The notes under the pieces were generated by a model. It made no database searches. It was given only the letters and a program-made list of their open reading frames with translations, and was not told where the DNA came from. 12,634 nt of DNA from Geosiphon pyriformis. Its lineage: Eukaryota > Glomeromycota > Glomeromycetes > Archaeosporales > Geosiphonaceae. The position numbers were made by a program, and so were the translations under genes. Of the stretch, positions 1-7,978 are shown in pieces. The stretch is taken from contig JAAOMT010000129.1 of NCBI GenBank assembly GCA_016748015.1, positions 919,280 to 931,913 on the forward strand, read 5' to 3'. Each line of letters opens with the position of its first letter. Within the stretch, counting starts at the first letter, position 1.

Positions 1-83
1 GACTGTTGTAAGGTGTGGTTTTGGCCTTGAAAAGCGCGATGTTGTTGCGCAATGGGTGGAGTTGTTGTAGCCGCTATGGGCAT
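1..83. CDS. Possible partial gene at the window edge, strand undecided
   Basis: The first 83 bases are clearly less AT-rich than what follows, which suggests the edge of a gene running off the window. Two readings are open. On the plus strand, frame 2 gives a 22-residue tail (TVVRCGFGLEKRDVVAQWVE, then LL) ending in TAG at 68-70. On the minus strand, an ATG at 83-81 opens a frame starting MPIAATTTPPIAQQ that stays open to position 1. Neither is recognised as a known family and the stretch is too short for codon statistics. Beyond it the DNA becomes AT-rich non-coding at once, which fits either a 3' end (plus) or a promoter (minus). This may be only a patch of non-coding sequence. The left-hand flank would decide it. 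Confidence 0.3.
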
Positions 84-375
84 ATTGATTAAAAACAAAA
101 TTGAGGTTTTTAGTCAAGAAATTAAAAGTTTAATTAAAAAAAACGCGTATTTAAAAATTTAGAAGTGAATAGTGGGTCGTGGTTTCTAAAAAAAAAGTGA
201 GCATTTAAAAATTTAGATTTAACGTCCAATAAGAAGTAAGAAAATTAAAAAAATCATTATGAGTCACTAAGATTAATATATACTCGCAGAATTTTTGTGA
301 ACATTTATTATGTTGGTGAACAATATAATCTACAAGTATAACAATTTTCTTTAATTTGAAATTAAAATTATTAAA

Positions 376-416
<41 letters not shown>
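376..416. repeat. (ATT)n microsatellite
   Basis: An uninterrupted trinucleotide run of about 13.7 units of ATT, in AT-rich intergenic DNA. It is followed at 425-436 by the 12-bp palindrome TTATCATGATAA. No coding role is apparent. Confidence 0.95.
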
Positions 417-418
<2 letters not shown>

Positions 419-839
419 TCTAATTTATCATGATAAGATAGGAATTAATAATAATTTTTTATAATAGTTTGAAATAATTAAAAAAGTGTATAAAATTTTA
501 TGTATTATTGTTATTAAGACTTTTTTAATAAATGTTTTTTTTAATAATTTATTTCAAATGCAAAAAAAACAGATTTTGTAAATATCAAGATAAAATTATT
601 TATTTTCTTAGTTATTTTAATTTTTGAATGATTATAATCAATTATGTTTTTTTGATATATATATATTATATTGTCATGATTTAATGATAAAATAAGATTT
701 TTTTATTAATAGAGCAATTTTTATGTTCTTTAACAAAAAAAAATGTGTATAAATAATATAATTTTAAAAATAAATAAATACTTGAATGTGATAACAATGC
801 TACGGAGCTATTTTTGAATAAAATTTTTTGGAAAGTAGC

Positions 840-866
840 GATGATGATGATGATGATGATGATGAT
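840..866. repeat. (GAT)9 microsatellite
   Basis: Nine perfect GAT units followed by GGG. On the minus strand the tract reads as ATC and gives a run of isoleucines in a spurious small ORF. It is bordered by AT-rich non-coding DNA, so I treat it as a plain microsatellite. Confidence 0.95.
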
Positions 867-1167
867 GGGAAAGAAGGATCTATCCAACTAAAAAAAGGGA
901 TTAGACTTTCTTTCTTAAAAAGAGACAAAGAACAATGAAATGAACAAGTTTTTTAACTCATTTTTTAAAAAATACTCATCGATTAGATTAGACAAGCTCC
1001 GTCTAAAATTTTTTGAATGGGCATAGCTAAAAAGTGTGACAAAATATATTTTTGAGACCGTTATGCGGAATTAAGGAAAAAACGAAGAACGGAATAAATA
1101 ATTTTACGTAAACATCAGATTATTGGAATAGATAACTTAAGAATAACGATTAGAAAACGAGAAAAAT

Positions 1168-1332
<165 letters not shown>

Positions 1333-1692
1333 AGAATTCTGTTATATATCCACAAGAAGTGATGGAATTAATAATGTTGATAATAATGATGATGAACTTA
1401 AAACTTTATAATGCTTCCTAATATTATAAATGAAATGGTTGATTGAGTTTCACAACAGAATAAAACGTTCAATGTTGCCCGCATCAAAAATGAATTGAAA
1501 ATGAAAATTTACTTAAAATTATTTAAATGGCATTCCTGGTAATTATGAATTTGTCCTGTTGATAGAAATTTCACAAATAATTAGTGCAATTATGTCTTCA
1601 TTTCACCCGTAATCCAACTCATTTATTATTTATTAGGAAAAACCATTAAAAAAAGTAAACTGTCTCATTCCTTTATTTTTTTCTTCAATAAG

Positions 1693-1706
1693 TGTTAATT
1701 AGTTAA

Positions 1707-1760
<54 letters not shown>

Positions 1761-1776
1761 GGTTGGTTGGTTGGTT
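1693..1776. repeat. (TTAG)n to (TTGG)n tetranucleotide tract
   Basis: A tetranucleotide array that starts with slightly irregular TTAATTAG units and becomes a clean TTAG array of about 13 units. It then switches at about 1760 to about four TTGG units before ending in TTCG. The switch is a single A-to-G change in the unit that spread by slippage. It resembles but is not the common fungal telomere repeat TTAGGG. Confidence 0.93.
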
Positions 1777-1910
1777 CGTGTATTCAGTCTTCAAAGTACA
1801 TGTATAAAACTGAGTACAAAGCACAAAAAAATTATCGAAAAATAAAATGCGGTCTCCTATTCACAAACTTTCTATGCACAAATTGTTGAAAGAGGTGCAT
1901 TTTAAGAACA

Positions 1911-1945
1911 AAGTTGAATTTTTAGTGACGTCATAAATTCAACTT
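1911..1945. promoter_or_regulatory. 11-bp perfect inverted repeat enclosing a TGACGTCA palindrome
   Basis: AAGTTGAATTT at 1911-1921 and its exact reverse complement at 1935-1945 form an 11-bp stem with a 13-nt loop. Inside the loop, 1926-1933 reads TGACGTCA, the full palindromic site bound by CREB/ATF-type bZIP factors. The centre of the palindrome is offset by 1.5 bp from that of the stem, so these are two nested dyads and not one long one. It lies 58 bp past the stop of the minus-strand uL14m gene, so it could be a 3'UTR hairpin in that transcript, a bZIP site, or chance. The structure is seen directly. Its function is inference. Confidence 0.5.
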
Positions 1946-2002
1946 TCCAAAAAAAAAATTATTATTACTCTTCAGTATAATAATAATAATTTTTCAAGTT
2001 AC

Positions 2003-2584
2003 TTAAACAACTTTAGGAGCTAAACTAATTACTTTACCCCATTTTTTACCCCTTAATTCAGAAGCAACCACACCTAATACCCTTGTACCTAATGGTTCCA
2101 ATTTATTGTTTAAAAGTACGCAAGCATTATCATCAAACCGAATGTAACGACCATCTGGTCTTCTTGTCAAGTTACGTGTTCTTACAATTAATGCCTTTCT
2201 TACTTCCCCTCTACGAATCGCAACTTTAGCAGCGGTTGTGGTACCAGTCGAAGAAGAGGCGTTTGGTGCTGTATTAATTGGACGTGCTTTTTTTATCACC
2301 ACTGTGATTTGATCTCCTATTATTTCATATAAAAAAAAATGGTCAACAGCTTTGAGAAAGGGTGAAAGGTTGAAAGGTTGAAAGGAAGAAAGGGAGGGAG
2401 GGAGGGAGGGAGAGAGAGATAGAGGGATAGAGGGAGTTTTTTCTCAAATAAATTTTTTTTTTCAAAAAAGACTGATCGACCGACCTATATATCCATATGT
2501 TCCTTTATGAGCTACTCGTATACATTCTGCCAAGAGGGCTCCCGTGTTATCAATCACATTGAGTATCGTTTTTAGTTGTATCAT
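2003..2584 (-). CDS. MRPL38: Mitochondrial large-subunit ribosomal protein uL14m (L14), two exons
   Basis: Structural protein of the mitochondrial large ribosomal subunit. In this family it sits at the subunit interface on 23S-like rRNA. Exon 1 is 2584-2485 and encodes 33 residues (starting MIQLKTILNVIDNTGALLAE) plus one base. A 168-nt GT-AG intron (2484-2317) follows, and exon 2 is 2316-2003. The split codon restores GGA (Gly34), giving GDQITVVIKKA across the junction and a 137-residue protein. The bacterial/mitochondrial L14 signature is intact at residues 75-101 (ALIV, RRPDG, F, N, VLL). A Ser/Thr/Ala-rich stretch at about 47-64 replaces the shorter bacterial loop, as in yeast. There is no cleavable presequence, since the protein starts directly at the conserved MIQ. 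The first exon is easy to miss because exon 2 alone looks like an ORF. It is transcribed divergently from eIF4A. The symbol is the yeast name (human MRPL14). The mitochondrial assignment follows from family likeness and a spliceosomal intron. Confidence 0.93.
2317..2484 (-). other. Intron of uL14m with purine/pyrimidine-skewed minisatellite
   Basis: 168-nt intron, donor GTCGGT and acceptor AATAATAG on the minus strand. The boundaries are fixed by the uL14 protein alignment (YIG|DQITV). The plus strand of the intron is almost all purine from 2351 to 2436. It holds three to four GGTTGAAA-like octamers (2361-2390), then five GGG runs separated by single A (2392-2410), then AGAG/AGGGAT repeats. 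In the intron RNA this is a long pyrimidine tract. Confidence 0.85.
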
Positions 2585-3249
2585 GATTGTGAGAAGCCGG
2601 TTTTTGATGGTTTCCTTCGTAACAACAATTTTTAAGAAAGCATATGATGATAATCATGACATCAGATAATCAATTGTTAAATGGCATAAAAATTAAAATT
2701 ACCATTTATATAACAATGTGAAATGCAAAACATTAAAAAAATGTTAACAATAACAAATAAAATTCAAAATACAAAAAATATTTCCCATAAAATAAAATAT
2801 TTTCAATTTTTGGTTTAATATTAATAATAATTAATTAATTATCTATGTTATAAATTAAAAAAAATTTGAATAAATAAATATATATATATAATGGTGGCTG
2901 GTCACGTGCAAACAAAGCATGAACTGCGTCTGTTATAAACTAATAAAAATATATATATATATACATAATTTTAACCATTCTTTAATAAGTAACATTCATA
3001 TTTCAAAAAACATTATTAAAAAATTAATAAAATTCTTATTTCTTAACAAATAAAAAAAAAAATTTAAAAAATTTTAACCTTAAAAGTTGCCAGATTATCT
3101 ATCAGATCTCCTAGATAGTACTATTTGGTAATTTATGACATAATAATTGTTCAACCCCTAAAGAAAAGTTTTTACTCAAACAACCCCTCCGGCACTTTTC
3201 AACATTATCTTCACTTAAAACCAATACATATTTATATCTTTCTTACAAG
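2585..3249. promoter_or_regulatory. Divergent promoter region between uL14m and eIF4A
   Basis: 665 bp separate two start codons pointing in opposite directions, so both promoters and both 5' leaders must lie here. The DNA is very AT-rich except for a short GC-richer island at about 2891-2940. That island contains GTCACGTG (CACGTG at 2903-2908), the E-box type bound by bHLH factors such as Cbf1 in yeasts. It is flanked on both sides by (TA)n runs at 2879-2890 and about 2948-2961. A CCAAT sequence lies at about 3219-3223. Immediately before the eIF4A ATG the plus strand is pyrimidine-rich with ACAAG at the start codon. No coding frame is seen. Regulatory roles are inferred from motif and position only. 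Confidence 0.6.
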
Positions 3250-5397
3250 ATGAGTAAGTGAGTATCACTCTAAATTTATTTCTTTTCTTTAATAAAAGAA
3301 ATGGCCTTCCTTGCTTTGTTCCTCAAGAAATTAATTTAGGCTAAAGCAAGGTTTGCTATTGGGACTCCCTTAATTTGTTTAATTTTTTGATCGAGCTTTT
3401 AAAGTATTGAGTTCTTTTCAAAAAGTCCTTCCTCAGTCTTCATGTTTTTGCAACCTCACAATAAGGAGAAAAATGAGTTGTTGATGTTGATGATAATGCC
3501 TCATTGCAGTTTCCACGGTGATTAAGAAAAGGGTCCCCAATAAAAATTATAATTGGTTCAAACTCGTTCAAAGGATATCGATTTTATCTTAAAGTCGAAT
3601 AAATTCTAGTTTCCTTCAAACTCTTCTGAACCAATAAATTTGATCTAATATTGTTGTCTTTCATTATATAACAAAATAGAACTGAGGATGGCGATTTCAA
3701 CGATATTCCTGAAGGAGAAATCGAGGTAATTGTTCGAATGAAAATTTTAATCATGTTTTCACCATCATGATTCTTATATATATCGAACGAAAAACTTGCG
3801 CTGGATTATATGAATTGTCACATCACGCTTAGTCTAATTGGGAAGAAGTTGTTGATAATTTCGACAACATGAATTTAAAGTCTGAATTGCTTCGTGGTAT
3901 TTACGCATATGGGTATGTTTTCTTGTCATACAACAATATTTTTCAAAGGATTTTGACTCTGAAAAAAAATTTAAAATCATATCTCTTTACCCCTTTACCC
4001 CTTACCTTAATCCCTTCCCCTTCCCTTCTTCCTACCAGCTTTGAAAAACCATCTGCAATTCAACAGCGGGCTATTCTTCCCGTCATTAAATCACATGATG
4101 TAATAGCTCAAGCTCAATCTGGAACTGGGAAAACGGCTACATTTTCCATTTCTATCCTTCAAAAGCTTGACATGTCCATTAACCAATGCCAAGCCCTAGT
4201 CCTTGCACCTACTCGTGAATTAGCGCAACAGATTCAAAAGGTTGTAATTGCTCTTGGTGACTTCATGAATGTTGAATGTTTTGCTTCAATCGGCGGCACG
4301 AATGTTCGTGAAGGAATCAAGAAACTTGAAGCTGGTGCTCATGTAGTGGTTGGCACCCCTGGCCGAGTCTACGATATGATAAATCGACGTGCTCTGAAAA
4401 CAGATCACATCAAGATGTTTGTGCTTGATGAGGCAGATGAGATGTTGTCTCGTGGTTTTAAAGAGCAAATATACGATGTGTTTCAACTTTTACCCCCAAG
4501 CACTCAAGTTGTCTTATTGTCGGCTACGATGCCAGCAGATGTATTGGAAGTCACCACTAAATTTATGCGTGAACCTGTTAGAATTCTCGTTAAGCGCGAC
4601 GAGTTGACGTTGGAAGGTATTAAGGCAAGTGTTTCCTTCCTTCCTTCCTTCCTTTTTATTAAGTCCATATTTCTTTTCTAAACTAATATGTCTTATACTC
4701 TTAAATGATTTTACAACAGCAATTTTATATTGCTGTAGAAAAAGAAGATTGGAAGCTTGATACCTTGTGTGATTTGTACGAAACAGTTACCATTACACAA
4801 GCTGTCATTTTTTGCAACACTCGAAGAAAGGTCGATTGGCTCACGGATAAATTACATGCCCGTGAATTCACTGTATCTGCCATGCACGGTGATATGGATC
4901 AAACCCAACGCGATGTTATTATGAAAGAATTCCGTTCAGGTTCTTCCCGAGTATTGATTACAACAGATCTATTAGCCCGTGGTATTGATGTTCAACAAGT
5001 TTCATTGGTAATATGAAAACACTATTTCTTCCTCAAAAAATTTCTAAAATACATACCAGCCTATTAGACTTTGAGATCTATTTTCATAATTTTTAACAAT
5101 AATCTTTTCTTTTTCAAAATAGGTTATTAACTATGATCTTCCTACCAATCGTGAAAATTATATTCATCGAATCGGTAGAGGTGGTCGTTTTGGGAGGAAG
5201 GGTGTTGCCATTAATTTTGTCACGAGTGATGATGTTCGAATGCTTCGTGATATTGGTATTATTCCGTTTTAGTGATCTTTTGATTTCTTCATATTATCTC
5301 TTTTTTCTAATACTATAAAATTTACATTCCTCCTACAGAACAATTTTACAACACGCAGATTGACGAGATGCCAATGAATGTGGCTGACCTCATTTGA
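3250..5397 (+). CDS. TIF1: Translation initiation factor eIF4A (DEAD-box RNA helicase), seven exons
   Basis: ATP-dependent RNA helicase of the cytosolic eIF4F complex, which unwinds mRNA 5' leaders for 40S scanning. Exons: 3250-3257, 3680-3725, 3833-3912, 4039-4624, 4720-5007, 5123-5255, 5339-5397, together 1200 nt and 399 residues, the family's usual length. All DEAD-box motifs are present: Q motif (F46, Q53), AQSGTGKT 70-77, PTRELA 102-107, GG 130-131, TPGR 151-154, DEAD 175-178, SAT 206-208, FCNTRR 271-276, ARGID 326-330, HRIGRGGR 351-358. The protein ends MPMNVADLI. The start is the ATG at 3250: only the 8-nt exon 1 joined to 3680 gives an open frame (MSKTEDGDFN...). Introns 1, 2, 3, 5 and 6 are GT-AG and intron 4 is GC-AG. 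The gene looks intact and functional. The start exon is the least certain part. FAL1/eIF4AIII is less likely because the N-terminus, GYIAY-like segment and C-terminus match eIF4A-I/II. Confidence 0.95.
3258..3679 (+). other. Intron 1 of eIF4A, long, with a hairpin
   Basis: At 422 nt this is by far the longest intron of the gene (the others are 83-126 nt). It follows an 8-nt coding exon (ATGAGTAA) with donor GTGAGT and ends in AAAATAG. The alternative donor GTAAGT, four bases earlier, would put exon 2 out of frame. It carries a 9-bp perfect inverted repeat (CCTTGCTTT at 3309-3317, AAAGCAAGG at 3343-3351). Long first introns near the start codon often carry regulatory elements. That role is inference here. 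Confidence 0.82.
3913..4038 (+). other. Intron 3 of eIF4A: 126 nt, stop-free, multiple of three
   Basis: Donor GTATGT, acceptor CTACCAG, with a long pyrimidine tract at about 3980-4036. Splicing joins GG to C to make Gly45 just before the Q motif. The intron is exactly 42 codons and contains no in-frame stop, so an unspliced transcript keeps the reading frame here. The extra residues would sit directly in front of the Q-motif phenylalanine. Confidence 0.88.
4625..4719 (+). other. GC-AG intron 4 of eIF4A
   Basis: The exon ends ATTAAG and the intron begins GCAAGT. The next exon starts at 4720 after ACAACAG. The conserved eIF4A segment [14 protein letters not shown] fixes both borders exactly, and no GT donor nearby keeps the frame and the conserved residues. 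AAG|GCAAGT is the usual extended consensus of the minor GC donor class. A (TTCC)5 run follows the donor at about 4632-4653, and ACTAAT at about 4682-4687 is a possible branch site. Confidence 0.9.
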
Positions 5398-5497
5398 AAA
5401 AAAATACCATTCCCGTCTTTATCTTTTATTTCCATAAACAACCTATTCCGCGCAATTATTCATATACATTAAAAAAGTAAATCTCTCCTACCTATAA

Positions 5498-5503
5498 AAT
5501 AAA
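5498..5503 (+). terminator. Candidate poly(A) signal of eIF4A
   Basis: AATAAA lies 101 nt past the TGA stop in an A/T-rich context, a normal distance for a fungal 3'UTR. Other near-matches occur close by, so the actual cleavage site is unknown. Confidence 0.4.
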
Positions 5504-5627
5504 CATCTGCTTCAAAATATTTTAGCAGAAAATCTCGACTATTTGGCAAAAGATATATCATTTTCATTTTCTTTAGAGCTTTAGTTTAATTCGAAACCTG
5601 TAGAAAGAGAATATCATCTTTTTTTTT

Positions 5628-5670
5628 CACTTGCTTTTTTTAACAATTTACTATAAAAAAAAAGCAAATG
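5628..5670. repeat. Inverted repeat (14-bp arms, one mismatch)
   Basis: The left arm at 5628-5641 (CAC TTGC T7) pairs with the right arm at 5657-5670 (A7 GCAA ATG) over 14 bp with one mismatch. The loop between them is 15 nt. It lies about 230 bp downstream of the eIF4A stop. It could be the end of a small dispersed element or simply two homopolymer runs with matching flanks. Confidence 0.55.
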
Positions 5671-5730
5671 AACTGGTTTTTAACTCGGTTTACGATAGAT
5701 CCGTGAGGCTCGACCTGTAATATTACTATG

Positions 5731-5777
<47 letters not shown>
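5731..5777. repeat. (ATT)n microsatellite
   Basis: Uninterrupted run of about 15.7 ATT units, the second long ATT tract of the window. It follows the GC-richer patch at about 5680-5720. Confidence 0.95.
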
Positions 5778-7450
5778 CGTTTATTATATGTTATTGCTGT
5801 TCATAAGAAATACCTTTTTTTTCACTTTAGTATTTTCGAAAATAGATCCATTCTTGTAGATCTCGAACTTTGTAGATTCAGGAAAACTTTAATTTTGTTT
5901 TATGTAATTAATTAATATATTATTAATTTTAATAGAATTGAATACACAAATTTATATATTTATAACAAAATGTTTATTATGTTTTAACAAAATAAGACCC
6001 AATTATTATTTAATACAATACAATTTACCAAGAGTTTTAAATTAAATATGAATTATATGTTTTTTACATATAACCAACTATTTAAATCAGTCAAAACACA
6101 AATTAAGCTAAATTAAAAAAAAAACAGAAATAAATTTAACTTACTAAGTTTATCTATTTTTAATATTAAGACTACTTATTTGCTATAGTATTATTAAATA
6201 TTTAATGATTAAGTTATTTAAAAAAATATTACAATAGTATTTATATTATTTTTATTTATTTAATCAAACTTATTTTATCTTTAAGACTAATTAAAATATT
6301 AACAAAATTACTAAGAATATATTTTATAATAACCAAATTTTTTTTATCTTAAGATTTTTACATGTATTTTCAGCCAAAAAAAACAATCAAAATAACCAAA
6401 AAACCAATTAATTTAATAACAAACTTAATTAATACAACCAAATTAGATATTTAAAATTCCAAAAAATTTAAGTTAGAATTGATTATAAAATCAGTAATAA
6501 ATATTGCTAAAAATACAATAATAATAAAAATTAATAATACAAAAGTTTAAGTATATAATTTAATATTTACAAAAAAAAAATTAAAAACTTAAAACTATTT
6601 ATAAATTTAAATAAAACTTAAAAAATAAAAATATAAAAAAAACTTCTTTCTTTCTTACTTCCACAAACCCTCAAAAAGCAATTTTCTGATAAAGAAGTTT
6701 TTTATTTTTCCTTGTTAGTATTTTACAATTTCTCTTTCTAATAACCCCTTTTTTGTGGACCTGGAGACTGCCTCTAGTAGCAACATGTTTAAAAAGAAGG
6801 CACCAAAGAATGCTTTTCATGGTCCTGCTGGTAATTCCTTCTTGCAGAAAAAGAGAATTGTGCTTGGGAATGTCAAACACTTAGGTGATGAAAAAGATAT
6901 TTCTCTGGACAGATCTGAGCTTGGTGACAGTATGTTCTCTGATGTGAATAGTGTGTCTGGTGATGAAGAAAGTACTAACATGATCAGCATTAATGTTGGG
7001 TCTTTTCTGAATTCAGCTGCAAATACTTCTAAAGCCAAGCATGTTAATACTGGTGCCATTTTCAGTTCACCTTTTGGTTCTTTTAATTTTGTCATAGATA
7101 ATGATGAAAATGTTTCTCTTTCTTTTTGTCTTTCAATCTCTTTGGAAAAAAAATGGATTGACCCTAAAATTGTTAAGACTCAGGTTGAGGTGTCTGTCAA
7201 AAAATTTTTTACTCTTGATATCAATCTTAGTGCTGTAAAAGAAAATTTGACAACGGCAAAAACTCAGTTAATTAGAAAAATTTTTTCATCAGTCAATGGT
7301 TTTGGGGAGGCCACTATTCCCTCAAAATTTGAAGGGATCATCTGATCTACCTTCATTTTCAAAAAAAGCATGAATATGGCTGTGTCTTTGGCCAAAGAAA
7401 GAAAGATCATCATAAATACTGATCTCAAAAAATCAGGAGTGTGTTCAGAT

Positions 7451-7672
7451 CGGACTGTAGTAATCAAAAAAATTCCCATAAATACATCAAAGGAAATGAT
7501 CGTCGCTGCAGTTGCCGAATTTGGTGATATTAAATCAATCAAGATTCAGTTAATTGGTATATGGCAGAAGACTGTGGTAGAATTCGCCAAATTGAGTTAA
7601 GCCGATCTGTTGGCATCAAGATGGTCATTCCTGATCAAGAAAAACTCAGTGTGTGTGGCAAAAGCTGTGAAA
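7451..7672 (+). other. RRM-like domain inside LINE ORF1 (decayed)
   Basis: The segment starting TVVIKKIP shows the beta-alpha-beta layout of an RNA recognition motif: a strand (TVVIKKIP), a helix (SKEMIVAAVAEFG), a second strand (IKSIKIQL), a third (QKTVVEFAKLS), a helix (ADLLASRW) and a last strand ending VCVAKAV. EFGDIKSIKI resembles the loop-2/beta-2 part of RRMs. RRM-type ORF1 proteins are known in several LINE clades. The TAA at 7598-7600 falls inside the domain. The assignment is by pattern only. Confidence 0.6.
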
Positions 7673-7936
7673 GATCATGATATCTAGGCATCAAAGGACT
7701 GTTTTAGGGCACTTCTGTTTACCTTGCTAGTGGGAACAACTGTACACGATCTTGGTACTCTTTTGAATAGAGCTGGTGGTAAAACTTGTATCATCAATAG
7801 ATCTTTGGACATTGGCAATAGGTTTCATTGTGCTGTGGTTGGCTTTGAATCTGAGAAGAATTTAGATTCAACATTTCACACTAAGCCTGTTTTTGGTGGT
7901 GTGCAGCTCTCATGGACTAGATTGGATTTGGTTCGG

Positions 7937-7978
7937 TGTAAGAAGTGTGGGCGTTTTGGGCATTCAGCTCTTAAGTGT
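7937..7978 (+). other. CCHC zinc knuckle in LINE ORF1
   Basis: CKKCGRFGHSALKC fits C-x2-C-x4-H-x4-C exactly, with the glycine before the histidine. This is the nucleic-acid-binding knuckle of gag and LINE ORF1 proteins. All four zinc ligands are kept, although the surrounding gene is broken upstream. Confidence 0.93.

Larger units (their letters stand above)
5398..6739. other. AT-rich intergenic region between eIF4A and the LINE
   Basis: About 1.3 kb with no supportable gene on either strand. The first 120 bp should be the eIF4A 3'UTR, with AATAAA at 5498-5503. Then come a hairpin (5628-5670), a GC-richer patch at about 5680-5720 and an (ATT)n tract (5731-5777). From about 5880 to 6650 the DNA is extremely AT-rich with only short frames. 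The junction with the LINE is not marked by a recognisable target-site duplication that I can identify. Confidence 0.75.

Noticed and set aside
681-887. Minus-strand ORF with nine isoleucines in a row
   Set aside because: It is the (GAT)9 microsatellite read backwards, flanked by AT-rich sequence. There is no family likeness or sign of coding.
1693-1776. Telomere or subtelomere repeat
   Set aside because: The unit is TTAG/TTGG, four bases, and lies inside a gene-bearing region. Single-copy housekeeping genes on its right side make a chromosome end unlikely.
3869-4681. Continuous ORF as a separate 270-residue gene
   Set aside because: It is eIF4A exon 3 part, retained intron 3 and exon 4 read through the GC-AG intron. 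The conserved protein shows the real structure.
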